A stretch of 64,000 bases of DNA from Parasphingopyxis lamellibrachiae (GCF_003385775.1 NZ_QRDP01000004.1:1039763-1103762), one strand, 5' to 3'; positions 24,151 to 34,298 are shown, counted from the stretch's first letter. Made by a program: numbers and translations. The notes: generated by a model from the sequence alone, not told the origin.

Positions 24151-24714
24151 ATGATCACAGCCATCCGAGACATTCGCAAAGCCAGGGGGCTTACCTTGCA
24201 GGAGGTTGCCGAACGCTGCGATCCGCCGACCACGGCCCAGACGATCGGCCGGCTCGAAACCGGAATGCGCACCGTATCCGTCGCCTGGCTCAACCGCATC
24301 GCAAAGGCGCTGGGTGTCGAGGCGGGCGATCTGGTGCGCCTGCCCGACCAGGCCGACCTCCCCGTTGCCGCGATCCTCGATGGCAATGGCGCAGAGGCTC
24401 CGGCCCATGAAGCCCGCCTGCCCGCCCCGCGCCCTGCGCCCGGCATGGTGGCCATCCAGGTGACGGCCGGGATCGGCGACTATCGCGCGGGCGACGAAAT
24501 CTGGTGCGAGCGCCTGACGCCGGACGCCTATGCGAGCGCCCTCAACCGAGACGTCCTCATCCCCCGCCCCGCCGGGCGCTTTCTCTTTGGACGCCTGATC
24601 GGCCGCGAAGGCGACCGCCTCCAGCTCCTGCCGCTCGGCGCAGGCGGACGCCAGCAGGTGGTCAGCGACCCAGTATGGATCGGGATGGCGGTGAAGATGG
24701 TGCGGGAGGTGTGA
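24151..24714 (+). CDS. XRE family regulator with S24-like C-terminus
   Basis: This 187-residue protein has an N-terminal XRE HTH (about 1-65: RKARGLTLQEVAERCDPPTT, QTIGRLETG, SVAWLNRIAKALGV) and a C-terminal region, about 105-187, resembling the S24/LexA beta-fold (VTAGIGDYRAGDEIWCE, RDVLIPRPAGRFLFGRLIG). The usual Ser-Lys protease dyad is not evident, so it probably senses or dimerises without self-cleavage. It is a phage repressor-like protein without an adjacent prophage. Targets are not seen. Confidence 0.75.
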   Translation: MITAIRDIRKARGLTLQEVAERCDPPTTAQTIGRLETGMRTVSVAWLNRIAKALGVEAGDLVRLPDQADLPVAAILDGNGAEAPAHEARLPAPRPAPGMVAIQVTAGIGDYRAGDEIWCERLTPDAYASALNRDVLIPRPAGRFLFGRLIGREGDRLQLLPLGAGGRQQVVSDPVWIGMAVKMVREV

Positions 24715-24936
24715 AGAAATCGCCGGCTCTATGTCAACCAACGCCAACTTCCGCAGGATACGGGGAGCAGTCGTTTGGGGAGGTGTCGGGAGGCTGTCTT
24801 ACCTCACCCCTCGCCTGCGCTTCGGGAGTTTTTCGGGAAAATATCCCCCCGGATATTCTCTTTTCTCCGGCCCGGCGCTGTCACTTGGGAGCCTTCGGCG
24901 AAATCATCCGCCGGATGACTTCATTCTGCCGAAGAC

Positions 24937-25012
24937 TGGTGGGCGCTGACGGGCTCGAACCGCCGACCCTCTCGGTGTAAACGAGATGCTCTACCAACTG
25001 AGCTAAGCGCCC
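24937..25012 (-). tRNA. tRNA-Val (anticodon TAC)
   Basis: The minus strand folds into a standard cloverleaf: acceptor GGGCGC/GCGCCC, D-arm with AGTTGGTA, anticodon stem TCTCG/CGAGA with loop TTTACAC (anticodon TAC), and T-arm with GGTTCGAACCC. Discriminator A and an encoded CCA follow (24940-24937). It is intact and stands alone; the flanking genes show no integrase or att duplication. Confidence 0.95.
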
Positions 25013-25120
25013 GCACGATGACGTGCGAAGTGCCCCCTGCCAAATCCGCGCGCGGGGTGCAAGGGGGTTGTTTGTCAGGCCGTTGCCTATGCAACCTCGC
25101 CGTACCGGTCCTCCCTCCCC

Positions 25121-26068
25121 TTATCCGGGAAACCGCTCGCGGTCCTGCAGGGTTGCGCCGAACCAGCGCTCCAGTGCGGTGGCGGCATCGTCGGCCAGGT
25201 CGATGAAAACGCGGCGGCCATCGCGCGGGTCGGAATGGCGGACGAACAGCCCCCGGTCCGTCATCGTGCGGATCCATCTCAGGGCGGTGGTCGGCGGAAC
25301 GGCGGCGGCAATGCACAGGCTGGAAACGGCAACCTGCCTACCCTCCAGCCGCGCCGCCATCAGATCGAGCAGCATGTCCCATGCGGGATCGGCGAACAGG
25401 TCGGCATCGAAGAAGCGGTCCCGCAGGCGGCGCATGCGGATCATCGGGCGGATATGTTCCGGCAACAGGGCGGCCGCAGCCGGAGCGGGCTCGGCGCGGA
25501 AGGCAAGCGGAGCTTCGGCAAGCCGGCAATCATCGCCGTTCGGCCGGCTCCGGTCATCATGCGACAGTTCGGCCAGCGCCTTGGCGATGCGGCCAACCTC
25601 CTCGCTCAGCCGCAGAAGCCGCGCCTCGTCTCGCTCCCCCCTGATATCCTGCAGCGCCAGCGAACGATTTGCGACGGCAAGGCCCAGCGCCGCGGCCAAC
25701 TCGACGTCCTGCGCACCGCAGAGCAGCGCGACATCGCCATGACCGATCTGCGCATCCACTCTATCGAGCAGTTCCATGGGCACGCAGACAACGCTGCGAT
25801 AGCGCCCCGCCCGGGCACCGCGGTCAATCTCCCCGAGAAGATCGTCCAGCGCGGAACCATGATCCTCGGCCAGATCCAGCAGGGCGGCGTCCGGTGCGAT
25901 CTGTTCGCCAATCCGGGCAACTGCCTCTTCCGGGTTCGCCATGCCGACAATCCGCGCGCCTATCGCCGCGACGGCAGCCCTGCAGCGCCGTTCTCCTCCT
26001 GGCGAGTCCGCAACGATCAATATCGATGCCGGCCCGTCTCTGTCCGTGTCCTGCCCATCCGAATGCAT
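25121..26068 (-). CDS. MarR-type regulator with receiver-like N-terminus
   Basis: This 315-residue protein has two parts. The C-terminal 100 or so residues form a MarR winged helix with SSLCIAAAVPPTTALRWI, a recognition helix, and the wing motif SDPRDGRRVFIDL. The N-terminal 130 residues look like a receiver fold (ASILIVADSPGGERRCRAAV, PDAALLDLAEDHG) with a possible acceptor aspartate in LLDLAED, but the conserved acidic pair near the start is incomplete. MarR proteins of this length with such an extension are known in sphingomonads. The ligand or signal is unknown. Confidence 0.65.
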   Translation of the reverse strand: MHSDGQDTDRDGPASILIVADSPGGERRCRAAVAAIGARIVGMANPEEAVARIGEQIAPDAALLDLAEDHGSALDDLLGEIDRGARAGRYRSVVCVPMELLDRVDAQIGHGDVALLCGAQDVELAAALGLAVANRSLALQDIRGERDEARLLRLSEEVGRIAKALAELSHDDRSRPNGDDCRLAEAPLAFRAEPAPAAAALLPEHIRPMIRMRRLRDRFFDADLFADPAWDMLLDLMAARLEGRQVAVSSLCIAAAVPPTTALRWIRTMTDRGLFVRHSDPRDGRRVFIDLADDAATALERWFGATLQDRERFPG

Positions 26069-26292
26069 CGTCGCCGCTCCCCGTTCCGCCTATGTTCCCT
26101 ATATTGATACCATTGCGGACAGAGAAGCCCGGACTTGCTCCAAAACGGGCGAAAGCGTGCATCATGCCGTATTTCAGGCGAGATAGGGAAGAGGTAGCCA
26201 GGCTCCGAATGCGGATTCTCGTCTCTGTTTCCAGCCAAAACAGCGGTTACATCCAGAATGGAGTCAAAATGGCGGTAATATCGCCACCGATG

Positions 26293-26988
26293 TCAGTTCT
26301 CCCCAAGAATCCAGTCGGTCGCAGCCTCTGCATGCAGGGTGGTCGTGTCGAAAATCGGCAGGACGTTGCTGTTCGGATTGACCAGCATGACCAGCTCTGT
26401 GCAGCCCAGCACGACGGCCTCGTTCTTGGCCTTGTCCAGGTTGGTAATGAACGTTTTCATGGTCCGCTTTGACTCGACAAGCGTTTCACCCAGCACCAGC
26501 TCGTCGAAGATGATCCGGTCAATCTCGGCCATCCGTTCCGGATCGGGAATGGCGATCTCGATACCATGGCCTTTCAGCCGGTCTCGCAGAAATCCCTCGC
26601 TCATCGTGAACCGTGTGCCCAGCAAAGCCGCACGATGGATATTTTCTGCCTGCATCGCGCGCGCCGTGACATCGCCGATATGCAGGACCGGGATGGACAC
26701 CGCATCGGTGAGATAGTCGTACAGCTTGTGCATCGTATTCGAGCACAGCACGAGGCCTTCGGCACCGGCTTTCTCAAGCCGGCGGGCGCTTGCCGCCAGC
26801 TGTTCGCCGAGGCTCTCCCAATCGCCGCGCGCCTGTGCTTCGGCTATTGGTTCAAAGTCCAGACTTTCGATAAGCAGCGGCGCGCTATGCCGGCCGCCCA
26901 GCCGTTTGCGGACACCCCGGTTGATTTTCTCGTAGTAGATGGCGGAAGAGGCCCAGCTCATCCCGCCGATCAAACCCAGTTTACGCAT
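26293..26988 (-). CDS. Aspartate/glutamate racemase family protein
   Basis: This 231-residue protein carries the two catalytic cysteines of the Asp/Glu racemase family: LVLCSNTMHK (about residue 80) and VVLGCTELVML (about 195). The start MRKLGLIGGMSWASS is also typical. The PLP-independent reaction interconverts L- and D-aspartate or glutamate, and it may feed cell wall D-amino acids. It lies between the MarR-type gene and pntB with spacers of more than 200 and about 90 bp, so it is probably transcribed alone. Confidence 0.87.
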   Translation of the reverse strand: MRKLGLIGGMSWASSAIYYEKINRGVRKRLGGRHSAPLLIESLDFEPIAEAQARGDWESLGEQLAASARRLEKAGAEGLVLCSNTMHKLYDYLTDAVSIPVLHIGDVTARAMQAENIHRAALLGTRFTMSEGFLRDRLKGHGIEIAIPDPERMAEIDRIIFDELVLGETLVESKRTMKTFITNLDKAKNEAVVLGCTELVMLVNPNSNVLPIFDTTTLHAEAATDWILGEN

Positions 26989-27078
26989 TACGACACCCCT
27001 GTTCGCCGATTCGCCTGTAGCGAACCAACGATGGACAGCGCAGAACGTTCCCCGATCGGGATTGTTCGCGGATTGGTA

Positions 27079-28581
27079 TTAGCCAAGGTTTTTGTTGATT
27101 TCCTCGACCATCTTCTTCGCATCGGACAACAGCATCATCGTGTTGTCATTGTAGAAGACCTCGTTATCGACACCGGCATAACCCACGCCGCCCATTGAGC
27201 GCTTGATGAAGAAAACGGTCTTCGCTTTGTCGACATCAAAAACCGGCATGCCGTATATCGGCGAACTCTGATCGGTTTTCGCAGCAGGATTCACAACGTC
27301 ATTTGCGCCAATGATGAAGGCAACATCGGCTTGGGAGAATTCGCTGTTGATATCCTCAAGTTCGAAAACCTCGTCATAGGGCACATTCGCTTCGGCCAGC
27401 AAAACGTTCATATGCCCGGGCATCCGGCCGGCGACAGGATGGATTGCATATTTGACGGAGACGCCCTCTTCCTTCAGTAAATCCCCCATCTCCCGAAGCA
27501 CATGCTGAGCCTGGGCAACCGCCATGCCATAGCCCGGAATGATGATAATCGTTTCGGCCTGCTTCATCAGAAACGCGGCATCTTCGGCCGATCCGGCTTT
27601 CCATGGCCTGTCGATCTTCTCGCCTTTTTCGCCGCTGCCGCTCGCCGTACCAAAGCCGCCAGCAATCACGCTGATAAAGCTGCGATTCATTGCCCGGCAC
27701 ATGATGTAGGAAAGGATCGCACCTGACGAGCCTACAAGCGCGCCCGTGATGATCATCGCGGTGTTACCGAGCGTGAATCCCATCGCCGCGGCTGCCCAGC
27801 CCGAATAGCTATTGAGCATCGAAACGACGACCGGCATGTCCGCCCCGCCAATCGGAATAATCAGCAGGAAACCGATTGCAAAGGCTAGGCCGGTAATCGT
27901 CCAGAACAGCCATGGTGTATCCGTGACAGGTGACGGCACGAAATAGAAATAGCCGATCAGGCCCAGGATCGCGGCCAATGTACCAAGGTTCAACACATGC
28001 CGGGCCGGCAGCAGGATCGGTGCGCCCGACATGTTTCCGTTGAGCTTCAGAAAGGCGATCACCGAGCCGGAAAATGTTATCGCGCCAATTGCTGCGCCGA
28101 GGCCCATTTCAACCCGGCTTACGGGCAGGAGAATGCCGGCGGCATCCGTGATGCCAAAGGCGCCCGGGTTCACATAGGCGGCTGCGGCAACGAGCACGGC
28201 CGCCATACCCACAAGCGAGTGAAAACCGGCAACCAGCTGGGGCATATCCGTCATCGCGATACGGCGCGCGATAACGAATCCGATCGATCCGCCTATCGCG
28301 ATAGCGATCAGGATTTCCCAAATGCTCGCTATCTCGTGAGTCAGCAATGTCGTAACAACCGCGATGGCCATGCCGATCATGCCGAACCGGTTACCAGCCC
28401 GGCTGCTTTCGGGGCTGGAAAGCCCGCGCAAGGCAAGGATGAACAGGACCCCCGCGGCAAGATAGGCCAAAGCAGCCAGCGGGTTTACAGCCATTTCACC
28501 GGAAGCCGCAAAAGCAGGAGCGGCAATGAGGGTAGTCAGGGCCGCAAAAGCAAATCTGACGCTTGTGGGAAGAGCGCTCAT
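27079..28581 (-). CDS. pntB: NAD(P) transhydrogenase subunit beta
   Basis: From the ATG at 28581 the protein has 500 residues. It begins with a signal-like helix, followed by membrane segments and the C-terminal NADP(H)-binding domain III, with GYGMAVAQAQHVLREMGDLL, HPVAGRMPGHMNVLLAEA and FIIGANDVVNPAA. This subunit couples proton flow to hydride transfer from NADH to NADP. The start overlaps the stop of pntA2 (TAATG), so it is read as the last gene of a coxIV-pntA1-pntA2-pntB operon. Length and motifs are normal. Confidence 0.93.
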   Translation of the reverse strand: MSALPTSVRFAFAALTTLIAAPAFAASGEMAVNPLAALAYLAAGVLFILALRGLSSPESSRAGNRFGMIGMAIAVVTTLLTHEIASIWEILIAIAIGGSIGFVIARRIAMTDMPQLVAGFHSLVGMAAVLVAAAAYVNPGAFGITDAAGILLPVSRVEMGLGAAIGAITFSGSVIAFLKLNGNMSGAPILLPARHVLNLGTLAAILGLIGYFYFVPSPVTDTPWLFWTITGLAFAIGFLLIIPIGGADMPVVVSMLNSYSGWAAAAMGFTLGNTAMIITGALVGSSGAILSYIMCRAMNRSFISVIAGGFGTASGSGEKGEKIDRPWKAGSAEDAAFLMKQAETIIIIPGYGMAVAQAQHVLREMGDLLKEEGVSVKYAIHPVAGRMPGHMNVLLAEANVPYDEVFELEDINSEFSQADVAFIIGANDVVNPAAKTDQSSPIYGMPVFDVDKAKTVFFIKRSMGGVGYAGVDNEVFYNDNTMMLLSDAKKMVEEINKNLG

Positions 28582-28874
28582 TATTTGCGCTCCTTCTTCT
28601 TGTACATGGCGAGCATGCGCTCTGTGACGGCAAAGCCGCCAAATATATTTACCGAGGCGAGCACGATCCCGATCAAGCCAAGCCATTTAGCCGTCTCGCC
28701 TCCAACTACGCCGCCCGCAGCCGCTGCGATCAACGCGCCGACGATGATGACCGAGGAAATCGCGTTTGTGACCGCCATAAGCGGCGTATGCAGGGCCGGT
28801 GTAACCGACCAGACCACATAATAGCCCACAAAACAGGCCATCACGAAAATCGAGAGTATTGAAATGAAGTCCAT
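28581..28874 (-). CDS. pntAB: NAD(P) transhydrogenase subunit alpha, membrane part (PntA2)
   Basis: This 97-residue protein holds three membrane helices (MACFVGYYVVWSVTPALHTPLM; IIVGALIAAAAGG; GLIGIVLASVNIFGGFAV) as in the domain II part of the alpha subunit that forms half of the proton channel. In many alphaproteobacteria the alpha subunit is split like this. It overlaps pntB and lies 9 bp from pntA1. The conserved VTERML end is present. Confidence 0.9.
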   Translation of the reverse strand: MDFISILSIFVMACFVGYYVVWSVTPALHTPLMAVTNAISSVIIVGALIAAAAGGVVGGETAKWLGLIGIVLASVNIFGGFAVTERMLAMYKKKERK

Positions 28875-28883
28875 GAATAACCC

Positions 28884-30014
28884 CTAATTCGCCGTGAGCC
28901 GTTCGTTGACGACCTGGCCGTCTTTGGTCAGGCGGACGCCCAGAACGATTTCGTCGTCATCCGGCAACACTGGCACCTTGGTTTCTTCATCCCAAAAGGC
29001 GCTGAGAAAATTATACAAATTCCGGGCAAAAAGAGCTGAAGCATCAGCCGGGAGCCGTCCCGCCACATTGCGATGACCGACAATCCTGACGCCGTGCCGT
29101 TCGACTATTTCTCCGGCGACTGCGCCTTCGACATTACCGCCTTGCTCAACCGCAAGATCGACGACCACACTGCCGGGCCTCATCGTCGCAAGCTGCGCAT
29201 CCGAAATAAGCCTTGGTGCGGGGCGCCCCGGGATAAGCGCAGTCGTGATCACGATATCCTGTTTGGCGATATGGGACGAAACCAGCTCGGCCTGGGCTTT
29301 CTGGTATTCTTCGGACATTTCTGTCGCATAGCCACCCGTGCCCTCGCCTTCGATCCCTTTGACTTCTTCAACAAAGATCGGCTTGGCACCAAGGCTTTGG
29401 ATTTGCTCCTTGGTGGCGGCCCTGACATCAGTTGCCGATACCTGCGCACCCAATCGCCGGGCCGTCGCAATAGCCTGCAGGCCGGCAACGCCGACCCCCA
29501 TCACAAAACAGCGGGCAGCCGAAACCGTGCCTGCGGCCGTCATCATCATCGGAAAGGCGCGGCCATATTCAGCAGCGGCGTCGAGCACGGCTTTATAGCC
29601 TGCCAGGTTAGACTGGCTGGACAGAATATCCATCGACTGCGCCCGGGTTATCCGGGGCATGAATTCCATAGCCAGCGCATCGATTCCTGCCTTTGCATAG
29701 GCATCGACCCGTTCGCGCCCGCCAAAAGGATCAAGCGCTCCCACCAGCCAGACACCGGAATTTGCCGACGCAAGATCACCGGCTTCGGGTCCGCGCACAC
29801 AGAAGACCGCATCGGCATTGCCGATCACAGCCGCCCGGTCGGCGACCGTTGCCCCTGCTTCCGCATATTCGGAATCTGTAATTCCGGCAGTTTCGCCTGC
29901 ACCCGCCTCGACCGCCATATCGGCACCCCGAGAGATGAACTTTTTCACCGTTTCGGGAGTCGCAGACACACGGGTTTCGAGCGGGTCGCTCTCTTTAAGG
30001 ACAGCTATTTTCAA
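28884..30014 (-). CDS. pntAA: NAD(P) transhydrogenase subunit alpha, NAD-binding part (PntA1)
   Basis: The protein has 376 residues from the TTG at 30014, giving the usual start LKIAVLKESDPLETRVSATP, with GGGAG-like bases about 7 upstream. A longer frame exists but adds residues not seen in the family. The Rossmann domain and the alanine dehydrogenase-type N-terminal domain follow, including GAEASV-like RRLGAQVSATDVR and VITTALIPGRPAPRLIS. It binds NADH and donates hydride to PntB. The gene follows coxIV by 16 bp. Confidence 0.9.
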   Translation of the reverse strand: MKIAVLKESDPLETRVSATPETVKKFISRGADMAVEAGAGETAGITDSEYAEAGATVADRAAVIGNADAVFCVRGPEAGDLASANSGVWLVGALDPFGGRERVDAYAKAGIDALAMEFMPRITRAQSMDILSSQSNLAGYKAVLDAAAEYGRAFPMMMTAAGTVSAARCFVMGVGVAGLQAIATARRLGAQVSATDVRAATKEQIQSLGAKPIFVEEVKGIEGEGTGGYATEMSEEYQKAQAELVSSHIAKQDIVITTALIPGRPAPRLISDAQLATMRPGSVVVDLAVEQGGNVEGAVAGEIVERHGVRIVGHRNVAGRLPADASALFARNLYNFLSAFWDEETKVPVLPDDDEIVLGVRLTKDGQVVNERLTAN

Positions 30015-30030
30015 AAGGTTTGGCTCCCGG

Positions 30031-30168
30031 TCACGTAATCGCAATAATCGCCGCTACTGCAGCGATAATCGTAAGGACCGTTCCCCATTTCAGAAGATTC
30101 AGAAAGCCCGAATAGGTGTTCCCATGGGCTTTGTAATCCATATCCGGATGGCCGTTTTCATTCGTCAT
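30031..30168 (-). CDS. aa3-type cytochrome c oxidase subunit IV
   Basis: This 45-residue reading frame was too small to be listed among long frames but is clearly coding: MTNENGHPDMDYKAHGNTYS, then GFLNLLKWGTVLTIIAAVAA and IIAIT. The M-D-Y-K-A-H-x-x-T-Y-x-G-F pattern followed by one membrane helix is the bacterial subunit IV family (PF07835 type). It is the first gene of the transhydrogenase operon, 16 bp before the TTG start of pntA1. It presumably attaches to the aa3 oxidase, whose other subunits are not in the window apart from CtaA for heme A. Confidence 0.85.
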   Translation of the reverse strand: MTNENGHPDMDYKAHGNTYSGFLNLLKWGTVLTIIAAVAAIIAIT

Positions 30169-30356
30169 CAGTGCTATCCCTGCATTTACCGTAAACCGAG
30201 TTAGGCTCGTGTCTAACCACCGCTGCTGCCTGCCTCAAGCGATTTCACCCATGATTTTTCTCCTCACCGCCCAAGCTGAGCTGCGCGCGGTCCTTAAGGT
30301 GGCTTTTACTCCCCTTGGTCTATGGCGTTCCCGCCCAACCCGATGTGAGGTCGTGA

Positions 30357-31796
30357 ATGTTGCCAGACGAGGCGAAAACATTGCTGCTTATCGACGATGA
30401 GCCAGCCCAGGGCAGGCTCATCGCCGCTATCGCCACGCGTGCCGGCTGGAAGAGCCTCCGCGCAGAGTCCGGCAATGACGCGCTGCTCCTGCTCGGATCA
30501 CAGGATGGGGAGGCTGTCGATGCCGTACTAATCGATCTTTGGGCGCCCAATTCCGGTACCGCCGAGCTCCTGCAAAAGCTCACGCAGCTGCGACCCGAAT
30601 TGCCGATCCTGGTAATCACCGCACAATCGAAAGTATCGATCGCGGTCGAGGCTATGCGCGCGGGCGCCACCGATTTCCTGGCGAAACCAATCGCACCTGA
30701 ACGCCTTGTCGCCGCCCTGGATGCGGCGACGCAAGTCCATCCGCACCGCGGCGAACTGAGGCCGCTCAGCGAAAAGGTGTCGCAGACCCTGCCCTTCGAC
30801 GAAGTCGTCGGATCAGCGCCCGAATTCAGGGCGGCGCTGGCAATCGCGGCGAAGGCCGCCCGTTCCCGCGTTCCGGTACTGATCGACGGCGAGCGCGGCG
30901 TGGGCAAAGAGGTTTTCGCGCGAGCCATTCACGCGGCCAGTCCGCGGGCAAAACGGCCACTCTACACCCTGAATTGTGCGGCTACGCCGTCGAACCTGAT
31001 AGAGTCCGAACTGTTCGGACATGAAAAAGGATCCTTCGCCGGCGCTTTCGAAAAGCATCGCGGCAAGCTCGCCGAAGCCGACGGAGCGACCTTGTTCATT
31101 GACGAGATCGCCGCAATTCCAGCGGACGTCCAGGCCAAACTTGCCGGCACGATAGAAAGCGGGCTCGTCCGGCCGATCGGAGCATCCCGCGGTTTCGAGG
31201 TCGATGTCCGCCTGATTACCGGCGCGAACAGTGATCTCCTCGAACAGGTTACGGCAGGGAATTTCCGCGAAGACCTCTACTATAAGCTCAACATCGTCGG
31301 CCTGACGATTCCGCCTCTGCGCAAACGAGCGGGCGATATCCCGCCGCTGGCGCGGCACCTGTTGACCCGGATATCAAGCCAGCCGGGCATGCATGCACTC
31401 GGCATCACCGATGACGCGCTCACCGTGCTCATGCGCTATGATTGGCCCGGCAATGTACGCCAGTTGCAGGACACCCTGTTTCGCGCCGCCATCGATTGCC
31501 AAGGAGCGGCCCTGACATCGGTCGATTTTCCGGAAATCGCCGACCTCGTGCGCCTGTCCGAAGCCCGTGGCGCGGAACATCCGTCCACTGTTCATGCTTT
31601 TGCCGATGGTCCGGGGGTGGCACTTTACGAACCTGACGGAAATCTCAGGCCACTCTCGGATATCGAGGCGGACGTCATTCGTCTCGCCATTGGCCATTAT
31701 CGCGGACGCATGACCGAAGTCGCCCGCCGCCTCGGCATTGGCCGTTCAACGCTCTACCGGAAGCTCGCCGAACTCGGGATCGACAACGCAGCCTAG
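30357..31796 (+). CDS. NtrC-like response regulator with degenerate sigma54-contact loop
   Basis: This 479-residue protein has a receiver (1-125: DDEP; possible phosphoacceptor Asp60 in LIDLWAP; Lys110 in LAKPI), an AAA+ domain (Walker A GERGVGKE 178-185; Walker B GATLFIDE near 243-250; FREDLYYKLN) and a Fis-type HTH (about 435-479: RGRMTEVARRLGIGRSTLYRKLAELGI). The loop that contacts sigma54 is normally GAFTGA; here positions 225-230 read GSFAGA, with Thr replaced. GAGG about 7 bases before the ATG supports the start. It diverges from the coxIV-pnt operon; whether it controls it is unknown. Confidence 0.82.
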   Translation: MLPDEAKTLLLIDDEPAQGRLIAAIATRAGWKSLRAESGNDALLLLGSQDGEAVDAVLIDLWAPNSGTAELLQKLTQLRPELPILVITAQSKVSIAVEAMRAGATDFLAKPIAPERLVAALDAATQVHPHRGELRPLSEKVSQTLPFDEVVGSAPEFRAALAIAAKAARSRVPVLIDGERGVGKEVFARAIHAASPRAKRPLYTLNCAATPSNLIESELFGHEKGSFAGAFEKHRGKLAEADGATLFIDEIAAIPADVQAKLAGTIESGLVRPIGASRGFEVDVRLITGANSDLLEQVTAGNFREDLYYKLNIVGLTIPPLRKRAGDIPPLARHLLTRISSQPGMHALGITDDALTVLMRYDWPGNVRQLQDTLFRAAIDCQGAALTSVDFPEIADLVRLSEARGAEHPSTVHAFADGPGVALYEPDGNLRPLSDIEADVIRLAIGHYRGRMTEVARRLGIGRSTLYRKLAELGIDNAA

Positions 31797-32908
31797 TGCG
31801 CGGGCATGAGCGCTGCATCCCTCAAACCACGCCAGACATGCAGCGCCTGGACGCTCTCCGACACGTCATGGACGCGGATCAGCTGGATACCCTGGGCTGC
31901 GGCAAGCGTAACAAGGGATAGCGAACCGCCAAGCCTGTCTTCCGCTGGCGCTTCATTGGAAAGCGCGCCGATCAGCCGCTTGCGACTGGCCCCCAGCATG
32001 ATCGGGCAGCCAAGCCCGTGGAACAGGCTAAGGCCGTTTATCAGGGCCAAGTTGTGTTGCAGCGCCTTGCCGAAGCCGATCCCGGGATCGACGATGATCC
32101 GGCCGCGCGTCACGCCGCCTGCAACCAATTCTTCGATCCGCCTGTCCAGCCAGTCATAAACCTCGACAAGAGGATCGCGATAATTGGGGTCGGCATGAAG
32201 CTCATGCGCCTTGCCGGCATGGTGCATGATGATGACCGGGCACTCGGCCCTGGCCATCAGCTCCAGCGCGCGATCATCAAATCGCAATGCGCTGACATCG
32301 TTGACGATGCTGGCTCCTGCCACCAGCGTCGCGTCCATCACCGCCGCCTTGCGGGTATCGACGGAAATCGCGATGCCCGACGCCGCCAGCCGCTCTATCA
32401 CGGGAACCACGCGTTCGATCTCATCGCCTTCCCAAACATCCGCCGCGCCGGGCCTGGTCGATTCTCCGCCGATATCGATAAGCGCCGCCCCATTTGCGCT
32501 CATCGCAAATCCGGCATCCGCCGCCGCCTGCGGGTCGTCGCAATGCTTCCCGCCATCCGAAAAACTGTCCGGCGTTATGTTGAGAATGCCGGCAATGCGC
32601 GGCTCATCGAACCGCAAGACCCGCTCACCCAGTTGAAGGGGGTCCCGTGCTTCGGAGATCCGCGCGATCGTTCCGCGCGCCGCCGCCGCCTGTTCATCGG
32701 ACAGTGAGTGGAGGAAGCCGTCGAGAGCCTCAACCGTTACAAGGCGCATCGCCCTGCGTTCGCCGCCGTCAACAACGATGACCTCGAAAGCGCTGAACCA
32801 GAGAAGCCCTCCGGCGAGGCGCATGACCTTGCCATCAAGGCCAAAGGGGGCGTCGACAAATGCGGTGGGGCGAAAATAGAGGCTGGCGCCTGGCGGAATA
32901 TCAGTCAT
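31793..32908 (-). CDS. folP: Dihydropteroate synthase
   Basis: This 371-residue protein carries the DHPS core from about residue 115: GILNITPDSFSDGGKH, NGAALIDIGGESTRPGA, VSVDTRKAAVMDATL (as AISVDTRKAAVMDA), MHHAGKAHEL and GIGFGKALQHNLALI. The enzyme joins pterin pyrophosphate with p-aminobenzoate for folate synthesis and is the sulfonamide target. It has about 100 extra N-terminal residues compared with E. coli FolP; the extension looks like a separate small domain and is common in sphingomonads. It ends tail-to-tail with the NtrC-like gene, overlapping by 4 bp. Confidence 0.92.
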   Translation of the reverse strand: MTDIPPGASLYFRPTAFVDAPFGLDGKVMRLAGGLLWFSAFEVIVVDGGERRAMRLVTVEALDGFLHSLSDEQAAAARGTIARISEARDPLQLGERVLRFDEPRIAGILNITPDSFSDGGKHCDDPQAAADAGFAMSANGAALIDIGGESTRPGAADVWEGDEIERVVPVIERLAASGIAISVDTRKAAVMDATLVAGASIVNDVSALRFDDRALELMARAECPVIIMHHAGKAHELHADPNYRDPLVEVYDWLDRRIEELVAGGVTRGRIIVDPGIGFGKALQHNLALINGLSLFHGLGCPIMLGASRKRLIGALSNEAPAEDRLGGSLSLVTLAAAQGIQLIRVHDVSESVQALHVWRGLRDAALMPAH

Positions 32909-32970
32909 GCCGTTCCTTTACCGCAGACCGGGTGGAAAGCCACGGGGACGGCTCCCCTTGCTGCAATGCC

Positions 32971-34113
<1,143 letters not shown>

Positions 34114-34145
34114 TCATGCCCCTCCGCAACTAGAGACGGGAGCCT

Positions 34146-34298
34146 GAGTCAGCCGGACTCCCGGGTCAAGCCGAACATAGTCGGGGAACAGAATGAGGAT
34201 ATGGTTAACGAAGCGGGAACGAAAAGAGTCCCCCACCAGATATGGTCTATCCTGGCCCGCGCGGGACTCAAGATGCTGGGGTGTGGCGGGAAAGACTC
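34146..34298 (-). promoter_or_regulatory. GANTC cluster upstream of ccrM
   Basis: Five GANTC sites lie in this 153-bp stretch: GAGTC at 34146, GACTC at 34156, GAGTC at 34226, GACTC at 34265 and GACTC at 34294. Random expectation is well below one. On the minus strand TTGACC (34169-34164) is followed after 17 bp by CAGGCT, and two of the sites fall in that spacer. GTTAACCAT, a CtrA half-site-like word, lies at about 34202-34210. In Caulobacter GANTC sites in the ccrM leader make the gene methylation-sensitive; this looks like the same arrangement. Confidence 0.6.

Noticed and set aside
24937-25012. tRNA-Val as an integration site
   Set aside because: No integrase gene and no repeat of the tRNA 3' end were seen in the flanks.
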